A stretch of DNA of 64,000 nt from Haematobia irritans (lineage: Eukaryota > Arthropoda > Insecta > Diptera > Muscidae): NCBI RefSeq assembly GCF_050003625.1, contig NC_134397.1, positions 194,887,063 through 194,951,062 on the forward strand, written 5' to 3'. Shown piece after piece: positions 32,381 through 44,775 of the stretch. Numbering within the stretch: the first letter of the stretch is position 1; the number at the start of each line of letters is the position of its first letter. Position numbers and translations under genes: made by a program. Under the pieces are notes generated by a model that was not told the DNA's origin, made no database searches, and worked only from the letters and a program-made list of their open reading frames with translations.

Positions 32381-35300
32381 AAATAATAAATCTGTTTTAT
32401 ATTAAATTAAACATTAAAATAAATAATATGCAATTTTAATTTTATTCTTTGTAGTTTTTAACATGATTTTCTATTCAATTTAATACTAATATTAATAAAA
32501 TTTAATTTTAGTTTTGTTTTAAATAATTTTAATGATTTAATAATTTTCTATTACGATTAAATTGTATTTTATTTTTTTTTTTTATTCTTTTCATTCTAAT
32601 TTAAATCAATTTAATTTAATTATTGAATAACATTTATTTTGTTTTGTAAATTTGATAACTTAATTTAAGTAAGGTCGATGTAATTTTAGACTTACAATTT
32701 GTGTTAAAAAATAAATTATACAAATTTGGTTAAATAATTTTCAATCTAATTTAAATAAAATGATTTAAATTAGATAGAAAAAAAATTAAAAAAAATACAT
32801 TTTAATTGAAATTTAATCAATAGAAAATCATTTTAAAATTATTAAAAAAAGCATATTGAATTTTTTATTTAAAAAATTAAAAAAAATTGAATCTAATTTA
32901 AATAAACTGATTTAAATTAGATTGAAAAAATTAAAAAAAAAAACAAATACATCTTAATTGAAATTTAATTAATAGAAAATCGTTTTAAAATTATTAACAA
33001 AAGCATATTGAATTTTTTATTTAACCAAATTTGTAACACAAATTGTAATACTAAAAATACAACACACTTAGTTAAATTAAATTTAAGTTAATTATTTAAT
33101 AATATTTATTTTTTGTTGTAAATTTAATAGCTTTATTAACTAAGTTTATTGTAAACTTAATCATACAATTTGTGTATGAAAATAAACTATAAAAATTTTA
33201 ATTTTTTTTATTAATTGGTTGATTAAAATAGCAATAGACTTATTTTTAAAATGATGTTCTAATTAAAAATAAAAAAATGAAATAATATTCAATTTAATTT
33301 AGTTCAATTAAATTGTATTCAAATTAATTTAATTTTAGTTTTAATATTTTATTTATTTTTTTATTATTTATTTATGAGTTAAATTAAATATAATAATGCA
33401 TTAGTTTTACAATTTGTGATTAAAAAGAAACTATCAAAATTTTGATTAAAATTTCAAATAAAAAAATAAATAAAATGTAAGCTTACTTTTTTTCATAACT
33501 TTTAAAATGATCTTCTTGAATTAAATTAGCTTAGTATTTAAATCAAAAAGATCATTATAAAATTATTTTTTACTTTTAAATAATTTTATAAAGGATTTTC
33601 CATAGAAGTGAATACTAAAAAAATTCAATTTAATTAATATTAATTAAATTAAATTTAAATTAATTTAATTTTACTTCACTTTAATTCCATTCAATTGAAG
33701 TTAATTAAATAATAATTTTTAAATTAGTATTCTAAAAAAAAAATAGCAAAATATATTTTTTTCAATATTTTTAAAATGATTTTCTATTAAATTTAATACA
33801 AACTAAATAAAATTAAATACTAAAATAAATAAAACATAATTTTTGATTTTTTAACATATTTTTTAAAATGGTTTTCTATTTCTAGATTTAATAAAAAAAA
33901 TGAAATAAAATTCAATTTTTGGTACTCCACATAGATGTAATTTGTCCCCCTGTTTGTTATTTCTATCGTTGCCAGATTTCAATAAAATTCATCCCAGAAG
34001 AAGTTGGAAATTACCAACGAAACGTCGGATAAAAATATGAAGTAAAGTCTTTTTATTTGCATATTTAGAGACCTTAAAAGCCCGATTTAGAATTAATCTA
34101 AAAGTATCGAAAAATTCAATTTAATTTAATTCAATTAAATTGTATTCAAATTAATTTAATTTTAGTTTTAATATTTTATTTATTTTTTTTATTATTTATT
34201 TATGAGTTAAATTAAATATAATAATGCATTAGTTTTACAATTTGTGATTACAAAAGAAACTATCAAAATTTTGATTAAAATTTCAAATTAGAAGTTAGGC
34301 CCAAATGACAATATATCAATCTTTTTTAAATAATTTTTAAAATTAATTTATATTTAACTAAACTAAAAAAGGTGATTAAATTTATAATTTTTAATTTAAT
34401 AAAAACTGCAATATAATTCTTTTTCCACATTTCCAAAATAAATTAATACAAAATTAAATAAATAAAATTTTTGATTTTTTTTAATATTTTTAAAAGAAAT
34501 TTCTATTAAGTTAATACTAAAATGGTTTCCTTTTTTTTAATTTTAAAACGATTTTCAATTCAATCGTATGCTAAAATAAATAAAATTTAATTTATTTCAA
34601 TTAACATGAATTTAAATTAATTTAATTTTATTCATTAAATTATTATTTTTTATATTATAAATGTTTTTTAATATATTCGACCAATCTCTTTTAAATAATT
34701 TTTAAAATTAATTTATATTTAACTAAAATAAAAAAAAAATGATTAAATTTATAATTTTTAATTTAATAAAAATAGCAATATAATTCTTTTTCAGCCTTTC
34801 CAAAATGAATTAATACAAAATTAAATAAAGTGGAATTTTGATTTTTTTAATATTTTTAAAAGAATTAATTTAATTTTATTCATTAAATTATTATTTTTTA
34901 TATTATAAATGTTTTTTAATATATTCGACCAATCTCTTTTAAATAATTTTTAAAATTAATTTATATTTAACTAAAATAAAAAAAAAAAATGATTAAATTT
35001 ATAATTTTTAATTTAATAAAAATAGCAATATAATTCTTTTTCAGCCTTTCCAAAATGAATTAATACAAAATTAAATAAAGTGGAATTTTGATTTTTTTAA
35101 TATTTTTAAAAGAAATTTCTATTAAGTTAATAATAAAATGAAATGTAATTTTTTTTTAATTTTAAAATGATTTTCAATCGTATAAAAAAATAAATAAAAT
35201 TTAAGTTATTCTAATTAACATGAATTTAAATTAAATGAATAAAATTATCATTTTAAATTATTTTTTTTATATTATAAATGTTTTTTTATTATATTCGACC

Positions 35301-36200
35301 AGTATTTAGACTTTTCCAATTAATATATTTTTTTTATCAACAATTATTAATTGGAACATTTTAAATTATTTTAATATAATTCTATTAACTTCAATTAAAT
35401 TCAGTGTAATATATGTTATTTATTTATTTTAGTTGTGATTAAATACTAAAATGAATAAAATAGCAATATACTTTTTTGTAATATTAAAAAAAATCCATAA
35501 CATTAACAACTAAAATAAATAAAATTAAATTTAATTTGACATAAATTAAATTAAATTGCATTTTAACTAATTTAATTTTGTTCATTTCAAGCTAATTCAT
35601 TTTAATTGAAATTAATTATTTAACAATATTTCATTTTGAGTTATAACAAAATAAAACTTAATTCAGTTTTATTTTTATTTAATTAAATAAACCAAACAAT
35701 CTTACAATTAGTGTTGAAAAGGAAATTAGCAAAAAGTCCTATAAATTTATTCTGATAAAAAAAAACAATATGTATTTTGATTTTTTTCAATACTTTTAAA
35801 ATTATTTTATATTAAAATAAATACTAAAATAAATCAAAAAATCTTATAATTTGTGTTAAAAAAAAGAAACTGTAAAAAATTTGATTAAAATTTGCAATCT
35901 TTTTTATATTAAATTAAAAACTAAAACAAATAAAATGAAATTTTAATTTTTGTCATAGGTTTTAAAATTATTTTTTTTATTAAATTAAATACTAAAATAA
36001 ATAAAATTAATTTATTTATTTTTTAAAATCATTTTAAAAAGATTTTCTGCTAAATCTACTATTAAAATATATAAATTAATTTACTATATTTAAATGAATT
36101 TAATTTTATTTATTTCAATTTAATTCAGTCTAATTTAATTTAGTCTTACAATTTGTGTTGCTATGATAGAATTACAAATTAAATTGTTGATAAAAAATTA
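32381..36200 (+). repeat. Low-complexity AT block with nested duplications
   Basis: Built largely of TTTAATTTAATT, AAAATAAATAAAATT and TTTTTAAAATGATTTTCTATT motifs. A clear tandem pair with a 240-bp period lies at 34629-35110 (ATATTCGACCAATCTCTTTT in both). A second direct duplication links 33285-33450 with about 34107-34290. A third links about 32750-32870 with 32885-33010 (GATTTAAATTAGAT). It has no coding potential. Confidence 0.85.
33905..34085 (+). other. Complex island with hammerhead-like CGAAACGTCGG motif
   Basis: An island of normal composition inside the AT block. GAAGAAG, a stem GTTGG-AAATTA-CCAAC, then GAAACGTCGG recall the hammerhead-ribozyme-bearing ends of Penelope-like elements. 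However, the core CUGAUGA is present only as CAGAAGA, so activity is unlikely. The direct duplication flanking it (33285-33450 and 34107-34290) suggests insertion between duplicated blocks. Confidence 0.35.
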
Positions 36201-39000
36201 TCCCATTAATATTAATTTTTTTTTTTGGAATACATAACATCTCCTTGCAAGACGTCTACAAAATATAAAGAAAATTCATTATTATATTTATCTTGGTAAA
36301 AAAATCTTTATGCCCGGGAAAAAAACACATCACAAAAAAAAATGTGCATCATATGTTTTTTTCGGAATGCAAAAAAAAAGGAAAATATAATATTTTTTTT
36401 TATGGAAGGCATAAGAGATTCGAAACAAACAACCAAACCACAAACTCAATTCCCTCCAAGTAATTTTAAAATAGACACAAACAGAATGGTCATGGATTTT
36501 GAAAAGATGTGTCTTGTGTCTTGATTTTTAATGAAAAAAAGAAAAATCTATGGATAATATGTATGTCTATGGGTTCACATCTGTATAAATATTCTATGTA
36601 CATACGTATGTATCTGAACATATTTAATGCATTTAATAGAGATTTATTGAAGAGTTTTTTTGTTTGCTATAAAAAAAATGCGAATACAATAAATTTTCTG
36701 TGTATTTATTTTGTTTTGTTTTTTGCTATTTTGTGCCAGATTTTCATTATTATACAGAAATAATAAAAATTGCATGGAAAGATAGGGATATTCAATAGAA
36801 ATTAAAAAAAAAATAGATATCATATGATCATATTAATTGTTAACATATTTGTGGGATTATAGCGATTGATAAAATAAAAATACAAATCACGAATTAATGG
36901 ATAAAATCTCATGGACCGAATTTCGAATCCCAGCAATTTTTCTGCTATATCATATTCAATGATAACCCCTTCTTAAGTCTATAAAACATAAATTTCCTTA
37001 TGACTTCTATGGCATTTTTGCCTTTATCACTCTATCATCATATTGCTGTTAGGAGAACAATGTCACTGTCATCATCATTAAGTTAGAACAACATCATTAT
37101 TGTTGACATCATGTAAACACAAACAAAACTAAACAAGTCTTTAAAGCGGAAGACACAATGGAAACAAATTTTAAGGAGAGGGTAGTAGTTAAGGATATGT
37201 GTGGTCGTGGCAGTATATAATAATAAATCATATCACTTATTCAGCAGATGGGCAACACTGTCGTCTCCACTCACACAAAATGTATCCAACTTCCCAAATA
37301 AACAACCATTATACTAACATCCATTCTGGCACTTCATCAACCTCTCTCCATCATTCGTCATTATTTCTTATAATGTCCATGTTGTTAATACTCCCCCGTC
37401 CACTCGAATGAAGATTGAAAGAGATTTTGTGTGATTGGTTTGTTTGTTTAACAAACAACACTTTATTGATGTTTATATTTGAGGATCTTTCCCCTAGAAG
37501 TAAGTGACTGGTAAAAATTGTTTGCTATTGAAAGGTTTTCTACTTGTTACCTTTTTAAGAGGTTTGAAATTTTGATATACGCTTTTATTATGCTTCTCTT
37601 TTTCTCTAGCACTCACTCTCTGCCTGAGAGAAGTTAGAGATTTGAAGCCATATATATTCTCTGTTAATTTAATCACAGTCTGCAATAATAACGGTATATA
37701 AAAAATCATTATCTATTCTCTAACGAATTATGCATTCTCTAGCAAAAATATTTTTACAATAAAAGGGTTATCTCTTTTAGAGTTTGCCAAAAACAAAAAA
37801 ACACATTTTCCATTGTCATTTAATTTTAAATGTCTACTTTGACTCTTCAATAATAAGCCATGGTAATTTGTTCATGATTAAAATATTGAAGTCTTGATAT
37901 GACCACCCTTTCTCATCTCCAATATTAACATCATTTAAATATAAAAACAAAATCAATTCAAGCACCTTAAATTTTAAAGAATCATATATGACTATAACAG
38001 TATTAATGCCTCACTAAAACTTATTTTCCTGCAATAGTCCAATTGAGACAAGACCATCAATCAAGACAAAAACAAAGAGCAAATACACCTTTAAATTTAG
38101 TGCGCGTGTGTATTGTCTGCAAAAATCAAATGATTTGACAAGAACTGGAATCTCCAAAAACTGGAAATTACACAAGACATACGAGTGCTATGAAATTATT
38201 ACGTATGCGAAAGTGGTTTAGCATTTAGCTGGGGCCTGGCAACAAAATCACTCACACAATCGCAAAACTAATAAATTGCAACAAGTGGGTCTCATAAAAC
38301 CAAAAAAAAAAATCGAGAGAAAAAAAACAAACCATTTATGAATGCATTTTAAACACAAGACACAACATCATTAAAACCAGTTTTGCAAAGCCGGCCGGCA
38401 TATTATTTAAAAAAAAAAAAACATATACTTATATTGCCTCTCTCTACGCGCCCCTCGATTAACATAAATATGGGCTAAACAAAGAGTTAAACATATGGTT
38501 GCAAAGAAACAAGATTGTGTTTACTCTTCTCTACTTCACAATCACGGAAAAAAGAGACGAAGTACAAAGAGAGTCTTTATTAAGATCACTAGGCCCCAAT
38601 CGCACACACACTCACCCAATATACATGGGGCGTTAACGCTCTTTACAATTTTATTGAGAATATGCGAATGTATCTCAATGAATTCTTGTTTGCAATATAC
38701 TTGCAAAGAGGTACATTTGATTTTGTTTTTGTTGTTTTTCTATCTAAGTTTGGGTGTAACATAAAAAACCCACCAAACAAACAAAAACTGATAGTTGTGG
38801 TTTAGATTGGGTTTACTGGCCTAACCGCACGTAGGCCGCCGTATGGACGGGACAATCTAGCGACGAAAGGAATTCGCCAAATTACCAGACATCATACGCC
38901 ACATCACAGAATTCATTCAAACACAGTTTAGTCATACCGACCGTATACATTCAGTTTTGCATCAGCCTATACATTACGTGCAATTCCATTTACACTCAAA
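36201..39000. other. Non-coding stretch
   Basis: No supported gene; short frames (36342-36763, 37199-37411, 37494-37709, 38495-38764) lack protein-like features. The patch 38800-38960 (GGCCTAACCGCACGTAGGCC and onwards) is the most GC-rich here but is unassigned. Confidence 0.5.
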
Positions 39001-39920
39001 TGTATATGTTAGTTGAATATAATATAAATTATATACATTTTTATTTAAATTAAAGTAATTTAATTTATATTAACTACATTAAACAAGTTCTATTAATTTA
39101 AATTTATTAAATTTAGATTAAAATTATATATCCTAATATAATTTTTGGGATTTAAATTGAACTATTTTTAATTTTTTCGTTATGTTATAAACTTGTTTTT
39201 ATTCTATTCAACCTGTATTTGATTTTTCCAATTAATGAATTATTGATAGATAAATAAATAATTTAAATACAATATCAATTAGTTTATTAATTTAATGTTT
39301 TTTTTTAAACGCATTTAAAATTATAATTGAAAAATATGGGTGATATTTTTTTGTGTGTAGATTTTTTCGATTTTTTAAAATTTGTATCTTTATTTATTTT
39401 CTGTGTCTATTAATAATCTAGTTTCGCAAAATTATTTTTTTTTTCATTTTACACAAAGTAATTGAATTGAATGCATGCTCGCGGTCACATGTGTGATTTC
39501 TTTGTTGATTAATCTCAAATAATTTAAAGACAAAAATTTCATTTTCACAAGAATCTTAAGAATTGCATTCTACAATGTGTACACTTGAACACATTCGTAT
39601 TGTAGATATATTTTTTGCCGTATTTAATTGGGCGCCTCTATAAGTTTTATTAGTCATAGGATTTTTTTTTTTTTTGCTTATTTTAATTGTTGTTGCTTGA
39701 GAATCTTTATCGAATGAATATACATTTGTTGAGGTAATAAAAGTGTAGCATTCATTAATTACGTCAAAGTTTGTAGATATTACGTAACGAAAGTGAAATT
39801 AATGAATGAGGTTACAACGGCATAATGTGGTATCATAGATATAAATTACATTATATCTACTAAATTTTAATTAGAGTTAAATTAGATCGGAAGCAACATT
39901 ATTCTTTTATAGTTTATAGA
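39001..39920. other. AT-rich stretch related to the 32-36 kb block
   Basis: Shares ATTCNACCNGTATTTnGACTTTTCCAATTAAT-type sequence in spaced pieces with 35285-35340, followed by unique sequence at 39440-39900. No gene. Confidence 0.45.
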
Positions 39921-39924
39921 CCAA

Positions 39925-42900
39925 CGACATTTCTACAGAAATAAAATTTTGAGAAAATTTTCTAAATAAATCAAATTTAGATAAAATCTTTTATAGAAAT
40001 AAAACTTTGAGAAAATTTTCTATAAAAATAAAATTATGACGAAATTTTCTACAGAAATAAAATTTTGACAAAAATTTCTATAGAAATAAAATTTTGCGAA
40101 AATTTTTCTACAAAATAAAAATTTGCAAAAATTTTCTATCGAAATAACATTTTGACAAAATTTTCTATAGAAAAAGTTTTGGGAAACATTTTCTATAGAA
40201 TAAAATGTTGGGAAAACTTTTCTACAGAAATCAGAAAAAAAATTTTGGAAACATTTTCTATAGAAATACAATTTTGGGAAAATTTTCTACAGAAATAAAA
40301 TTTTGACATTTTTAATCGAAACCAATATTTTGAGAAAATCTTCTATAGAAATAGTATTTTGAGAAAAATTTCTATAGAAATAAAATTTTGAGAAAATTTT
40401 CTATAGAAATAAAATTTTAAGAACATTTTCTATAGAAATATAATTTTGAAAAAATTTTCTATAGAAATTTACAAAATTTTCTATAGAAATACAATTTTGA
40501 CAAATTTTTCTATAGAAATAAAATTTTCCATAGAAATAAAATTTTGAGAAAATTTTCTATAGGAAAGAATTTTTAAATTTTTCTATAGAAATAAAATTTT
40601 GAGAAAATTTTTTATAAAAACAAAATTTTAAGAAAATTTTCTATACAAAAAAAATTGCGACAATTTTCTATAGAAATACAATTTTGACAAAATTTTCTAT
40701 AAAAATAAAAATTTGGAAACATTTTCTATAGAAATAAAAATTTGGAAACATTTTCTATAGAAATAAAATTTTGACAAAATTTTCTATAGAAATAAAATTT
40801 TGACAAAATTTTCTATAGAAATAAAATTTTGACAAAATTTTTTATAGAAATAAAATTTTGACAACATTTTCTATAAAAATAAAATTTTGGAAACATTTTC
40901 TATAGAAATAAAATTTGTCACAAAATTTTCTATAGAAATAAAATTTGTCACAAAATTTTCTATAGAAATAAAATTTATCACAAAATTTTCTATAGAAATA
41001 AAATTTTTAGAAATTTTTTTAGATATAAAATTTTGCAAACATTTTCTATAGAATAAAAATTTGCAAAAATTTTCTATAGAAATAAAAATTTGGAAAAATT
41101 TTCTATAGAAATAATATTTTAACAAAAATTTCTATAAAAAAAAATTTGGAAACATTTTCTATAGAAATAAAATTTTGGGAAAATTTTTTACAGAAATAAA
41201 ATATTAAGGAAATTTTTATAAAAATAAAATTTTGATAAAAAAATTTTTATAGAAATAAGATTTTGACAAAATTTTCTATAGAAATAAAAATTTGACAAAA
41301 TTTTCTATAGAAATAAAATTTTGACAAAATTTTCTATGGAAATAAAATTTTGACAAAATTTTCTATAGAAATAAAATTTTGACAACATTTTCTATAGAAA
41401 TAAAATTTTGACAAAATTTTCTATAGAAATAAAATTTTGACAAAATTTTCTATAGAAATAAAATTTTGACAAAATTTTTTATAGAAATAAAATTTTGACA
41501 ACATTTTCTATAAAAATAAAATTTTGGAAACATTTTCTATAGAAATAAAATTTGTCACAAAATTTTCTATAGAAATAAAATTTGTCACAAAATTTTCTAT
41601 AGAAATAAAATTTATCACAAAATTTTCTATAGAAATAAAATTTTTAGAAATTTTTTTAGATATAAAATTTTGCAAACATTTTCTATAGAATAAAAATTTG
41701 CAAAAATTTTCTATAGAAATAAAAATTTGGAAAAATTTTCTATAGAAATAATATTTTAACAAAAATTTCTATAAAAAAAAATTTGGAAACATTTTCTATA
41801 GAAATAAAATTTTGGGAAAATTTTTTACAGAAATAAAATATTAAGGAAATTTTTATAAAAATAAAATTTTGATAAAAAAATTTTTATAGAAATAAGATTT
41901 TGACAAAATTTTCTATAGAAATAAAATTTTGACAAAATTTTCTATAGAAATAAAATTTTGAGAAAAAAAATGAAATCTTGACATTTTCAATCGAAACCAA
42001 TATTTTGACAAAATCTTCTATAGAAATATAATTTTAAAACCATTTTCTATAAAAATTGACAATATTTTCTGTAGAAATACAATTTTGACAAAATTTCCTA
42101 TAGAAATAGAATTTTGGGAAAAATTTCTATACAAATAAAATTCTAACAAAATTTTCTTTTTCGTTTTCAGATGAATTGCCTCACAGATTTGTATAGAAAT
42201 TAAATTTTGAAAAAAATTTCTATTGAAATAAAATTTTGAGAAAATGTTTTATAAAAATAAAACTTTAAGAAAATTTTCTGTAAAAAAAATTGCGACAATT
42301 TTCTATAGAAATAAAATTTTGGCAAAACTTTCTATAGAAATCAAATTTGGCACAAAATTTTCTATAGAAATAAAATTTGTCCCAAAATTTTCTATAGAAA
42401 TAAAATTTTTCCCAAAATTTTCTATAGAAATAAAATTTTGAGAAATTTGTCCATATAAATAAAATTTGTACAAAACATTCTATAGAAAAAAAAAATTTAA
42501 AAACATTTTCTATTGAAATAAAATTTTGGGAAAATTTTCTACAGAAAAAAAATATTAAGGAAATTTTTATAGAAATAAAATTTTGACAAAATTTTCTATA
42601 GAAATACGATTTTGACAAAATTTTCAATAGAAATAAAATTTTGAGAAAATTTTCTATAGAAATAAAATTTTGACATTTTCAATCGAAACCAATATTTTGA
42701 CAAAATCTTCTATAGAAATATTATTTTGAAAACATTTTCTATAAAAATTTACAAAATTTTCTGTAGAAATACAATTTTGACAAAATTTTCTATAGAAATA
42801 GAATTTTGGGAAAAATTTCTATACAAATAAAATTCTGACAAAATTTTCTTTTTCGTTTTCAGGTGAAATGCCTCACAGATTTGTATAGAAATTAAATTTT

Positions 42901-43560
42901 GAAAAAATTTTCTATAGAAATAAAATTTTGAGAAAATTTTTTATAAAAATAAAATTTTAAGAAAATTTTCTGTAAAAAAAATTGCGACAATTTTCTATAG
43001 AAATAAAATTTTGACAAAATTTTCTATAGAAATAAAATTTGTCACAAAATTTTCTATAGAAATAAAATTTTGAGAAATTTTTCCATAGAAACAAAATTTT
43101 TACAAAACTTTCTACAGAAAAAAAATTGGAAACATTTTCTATAGAAATAAAATTTTGGGAAAATTTTCTACAGAAATAAAATATTAAAGAAATTTTTATA
43201 AAAATAAAATTTTGCGAAAAATTTCTATAGAAATAAAATTTTGACAAAATTTTCTATAGCAATAAAATTTTGACAAAATTTTCTATAGAAATAAAATTTT
43301 GACAAAATTTTCTATAGAAATAAAATTTTGACAAAATTTTCTATAGAAATAAAATTTTGACAAAATTTTCTATAAAAATAAAATTTTGGAAACATTTTCT
43401 ATAGAAATAAAAATTTGGAAACATTTTCTATAGAAATAAAATTTTGGGAAATTTTTCTACAGAAATAAAATATTAAGGAAATTTCTATAGAAATAAAATT
43501 TTGACAAAATTTTCTTTAGAAATAACATTTTCTATAGAAATATTCTTTTTCTAAAAAAAT
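39925..43560 (-). repeat. 29-bp minisatellite array, diverged, with higher-order units
   Basis: Reverse-orientation units with many TTTGGGAAA, TTTGGAAAC and TTTGTCACA variants. A 637-bp unit is tandemly duplicated (40751-41387 and 41388 to about 41924; identical where compared). A further period of about 692 bp links 41976-42668 and 42669-43260, marked by TCGAAACCAATATTTTGACA (41984, 42677; older relative at 40316) and by TTTTCGTTTTCAGnTGAA (42157, 42850). The reverse frames in this region are repeat by-products. Confidence 0.95.
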
Positions 43561-44095
43561 TGTATGGAAGTAAAATTCTAAAAAAAATTGATTTGCTAGT
43601 CTTAAAAACTCGACAACATTTTTTTAAAAGAAAGTTTTGAAAATCAGAAAATTGCAAAACTGTCTTTCGTTTTTACATGAAATACTCATATTTGATTTGC
43701 CTCATTGAGTTAATTTTAAACTGCGCATATAACAAACCTAACGTCACTTAAGTTTCATTGATTACTTCTGAAACAACATGCTCGGTATCAATTATATGTA
43801 CATGTGTATTCCACATTTTCGCCTTAACAAGCTTCGGTGAAAATCCAACATTAAACATTTTAAACAAACTCAAATGCAAAAGATCTTAAGGCACAAACCG
43901 TGCGTTAATGAGTTTTCCATCGAAATACTTTCATACTCTACTATACTACTATACTCTTAAGATCTTGTAATACATTTTAGAAAAATTAAATTAAATTGAA
44001 TTAAATACAATTATGGCTAGAATCTTAGTATTCGGCATTCGTTTTAAAATTAATATTTAAGTCCTTTTGCATTTCATTTGAAAATATATACAATT
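43561..44095. other. Non-coding stretch
   Basis: Diverges out of the array into complex sequence; no gene seen. It could be intron preceding the candidate exons. Confidence 0.45.
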
Positions 44096-44098
44096 CAG

Positions 44099-44163
44099 GT
44101 AATGTTTTGTCCGAGTGGATGAAAGGGGATAGCCAAAGTAATTGTATTTTTCTACATCTACAG
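44099..44163 (+). CDS. Candidate internal exon, unknown product
   Basis: Bounded by an acceptor-like ATTCAG before GTAATG and a strong donor-like CTACAG followed by GTAATC at 44164. In one frame it reads VLSEWMKGDSQSNCIFLHLQ. The segment is short and there is no homology I recognise. Proposed only because a better candidate terminal exon lies 260 bp downstream on the same strand. It could equally be chance in AT-rich DNA. Confidence 0.2.
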
Positions 44164-44426
44164 GTAATCTGTATTGCTACAATTGGATCCAGTCACCAGA
44201 GTAAGAGAGGGAGGAACTTTTATTTTTGTTTGTTGTCTTCTCAAATTCTACAGCAACTGCGCGTCAGAGCCATTTATAGAGAGATGGCGTTTAAAATTGG
44301 TTTTGAATTTCATAATACTACGTATTTCATACTACATCGTATGTTTTTTTTTTTTTTTTCAAAATTGTTATATTAATTACCTTCATTGTCACTGATATTT
44401 TTAATTCGTTTGATTTTGGTATGCAG

Positions 44427-44601
44427 TACTCTCAGTCTATCAACAATTGGCATTTCACTGGCTATGCAATGGGCATTCACTTTCATTCAGCTGTGTTGGC
44501 ACGAACTAAGCCAACCAAGGCAACTGGCTAAAGAAGGGGCTCGCCTGAATGGGTATGGTATTGTATTCAATCAAGAGCCATATCAAAAAATGAATAAATA
44601 A
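44427..44601 (+). CDS. Candidate 3'-terminal exon of an unrecognised gene
   Basis: A pyrimidine-rich stretch ending GGTATGCAG precedes 58 open codons to TAA at 44599-44601. The predicted end includes a hydrophobic segment (LSTIGISLAMQWAFTFIQL) followed by a polar tail (LAKEGARLNGYGIVFNQEPY). Composition and codon mix look more protein-like than anything else outside transposons here. An alternative frame stays open for 34 codons (INNWHFTGYAMGIHFHSAVL). I do not recognise the protein; a membrane-anchored C-terminus would fit. AATAAATAA at the stop could also serve in polyadenylation. Confidence 0.35.
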
Positions 44602-44767
44602 GTAATCCACAAAAAAGCAAAACAGAACTATAGAATTCAATATTATGTTCATGCAGAATTAATGTACAATTAAATAAAATTGAAGATATTTATTGTAGAC
44701 AAATAGAAATGACATCTTAACCTACCATAATTGCATAGAAAATTTTATTAGGAAATTTTGTCAAAAT

Positions 44768-44775
44768 GTTTTATC
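44768..44775 (+). repeat. 8-bp target site duplication, left
   Basis: GTTTTATC directly before the hAT element; exact match at 46916-46923. Confidence 0.93.
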
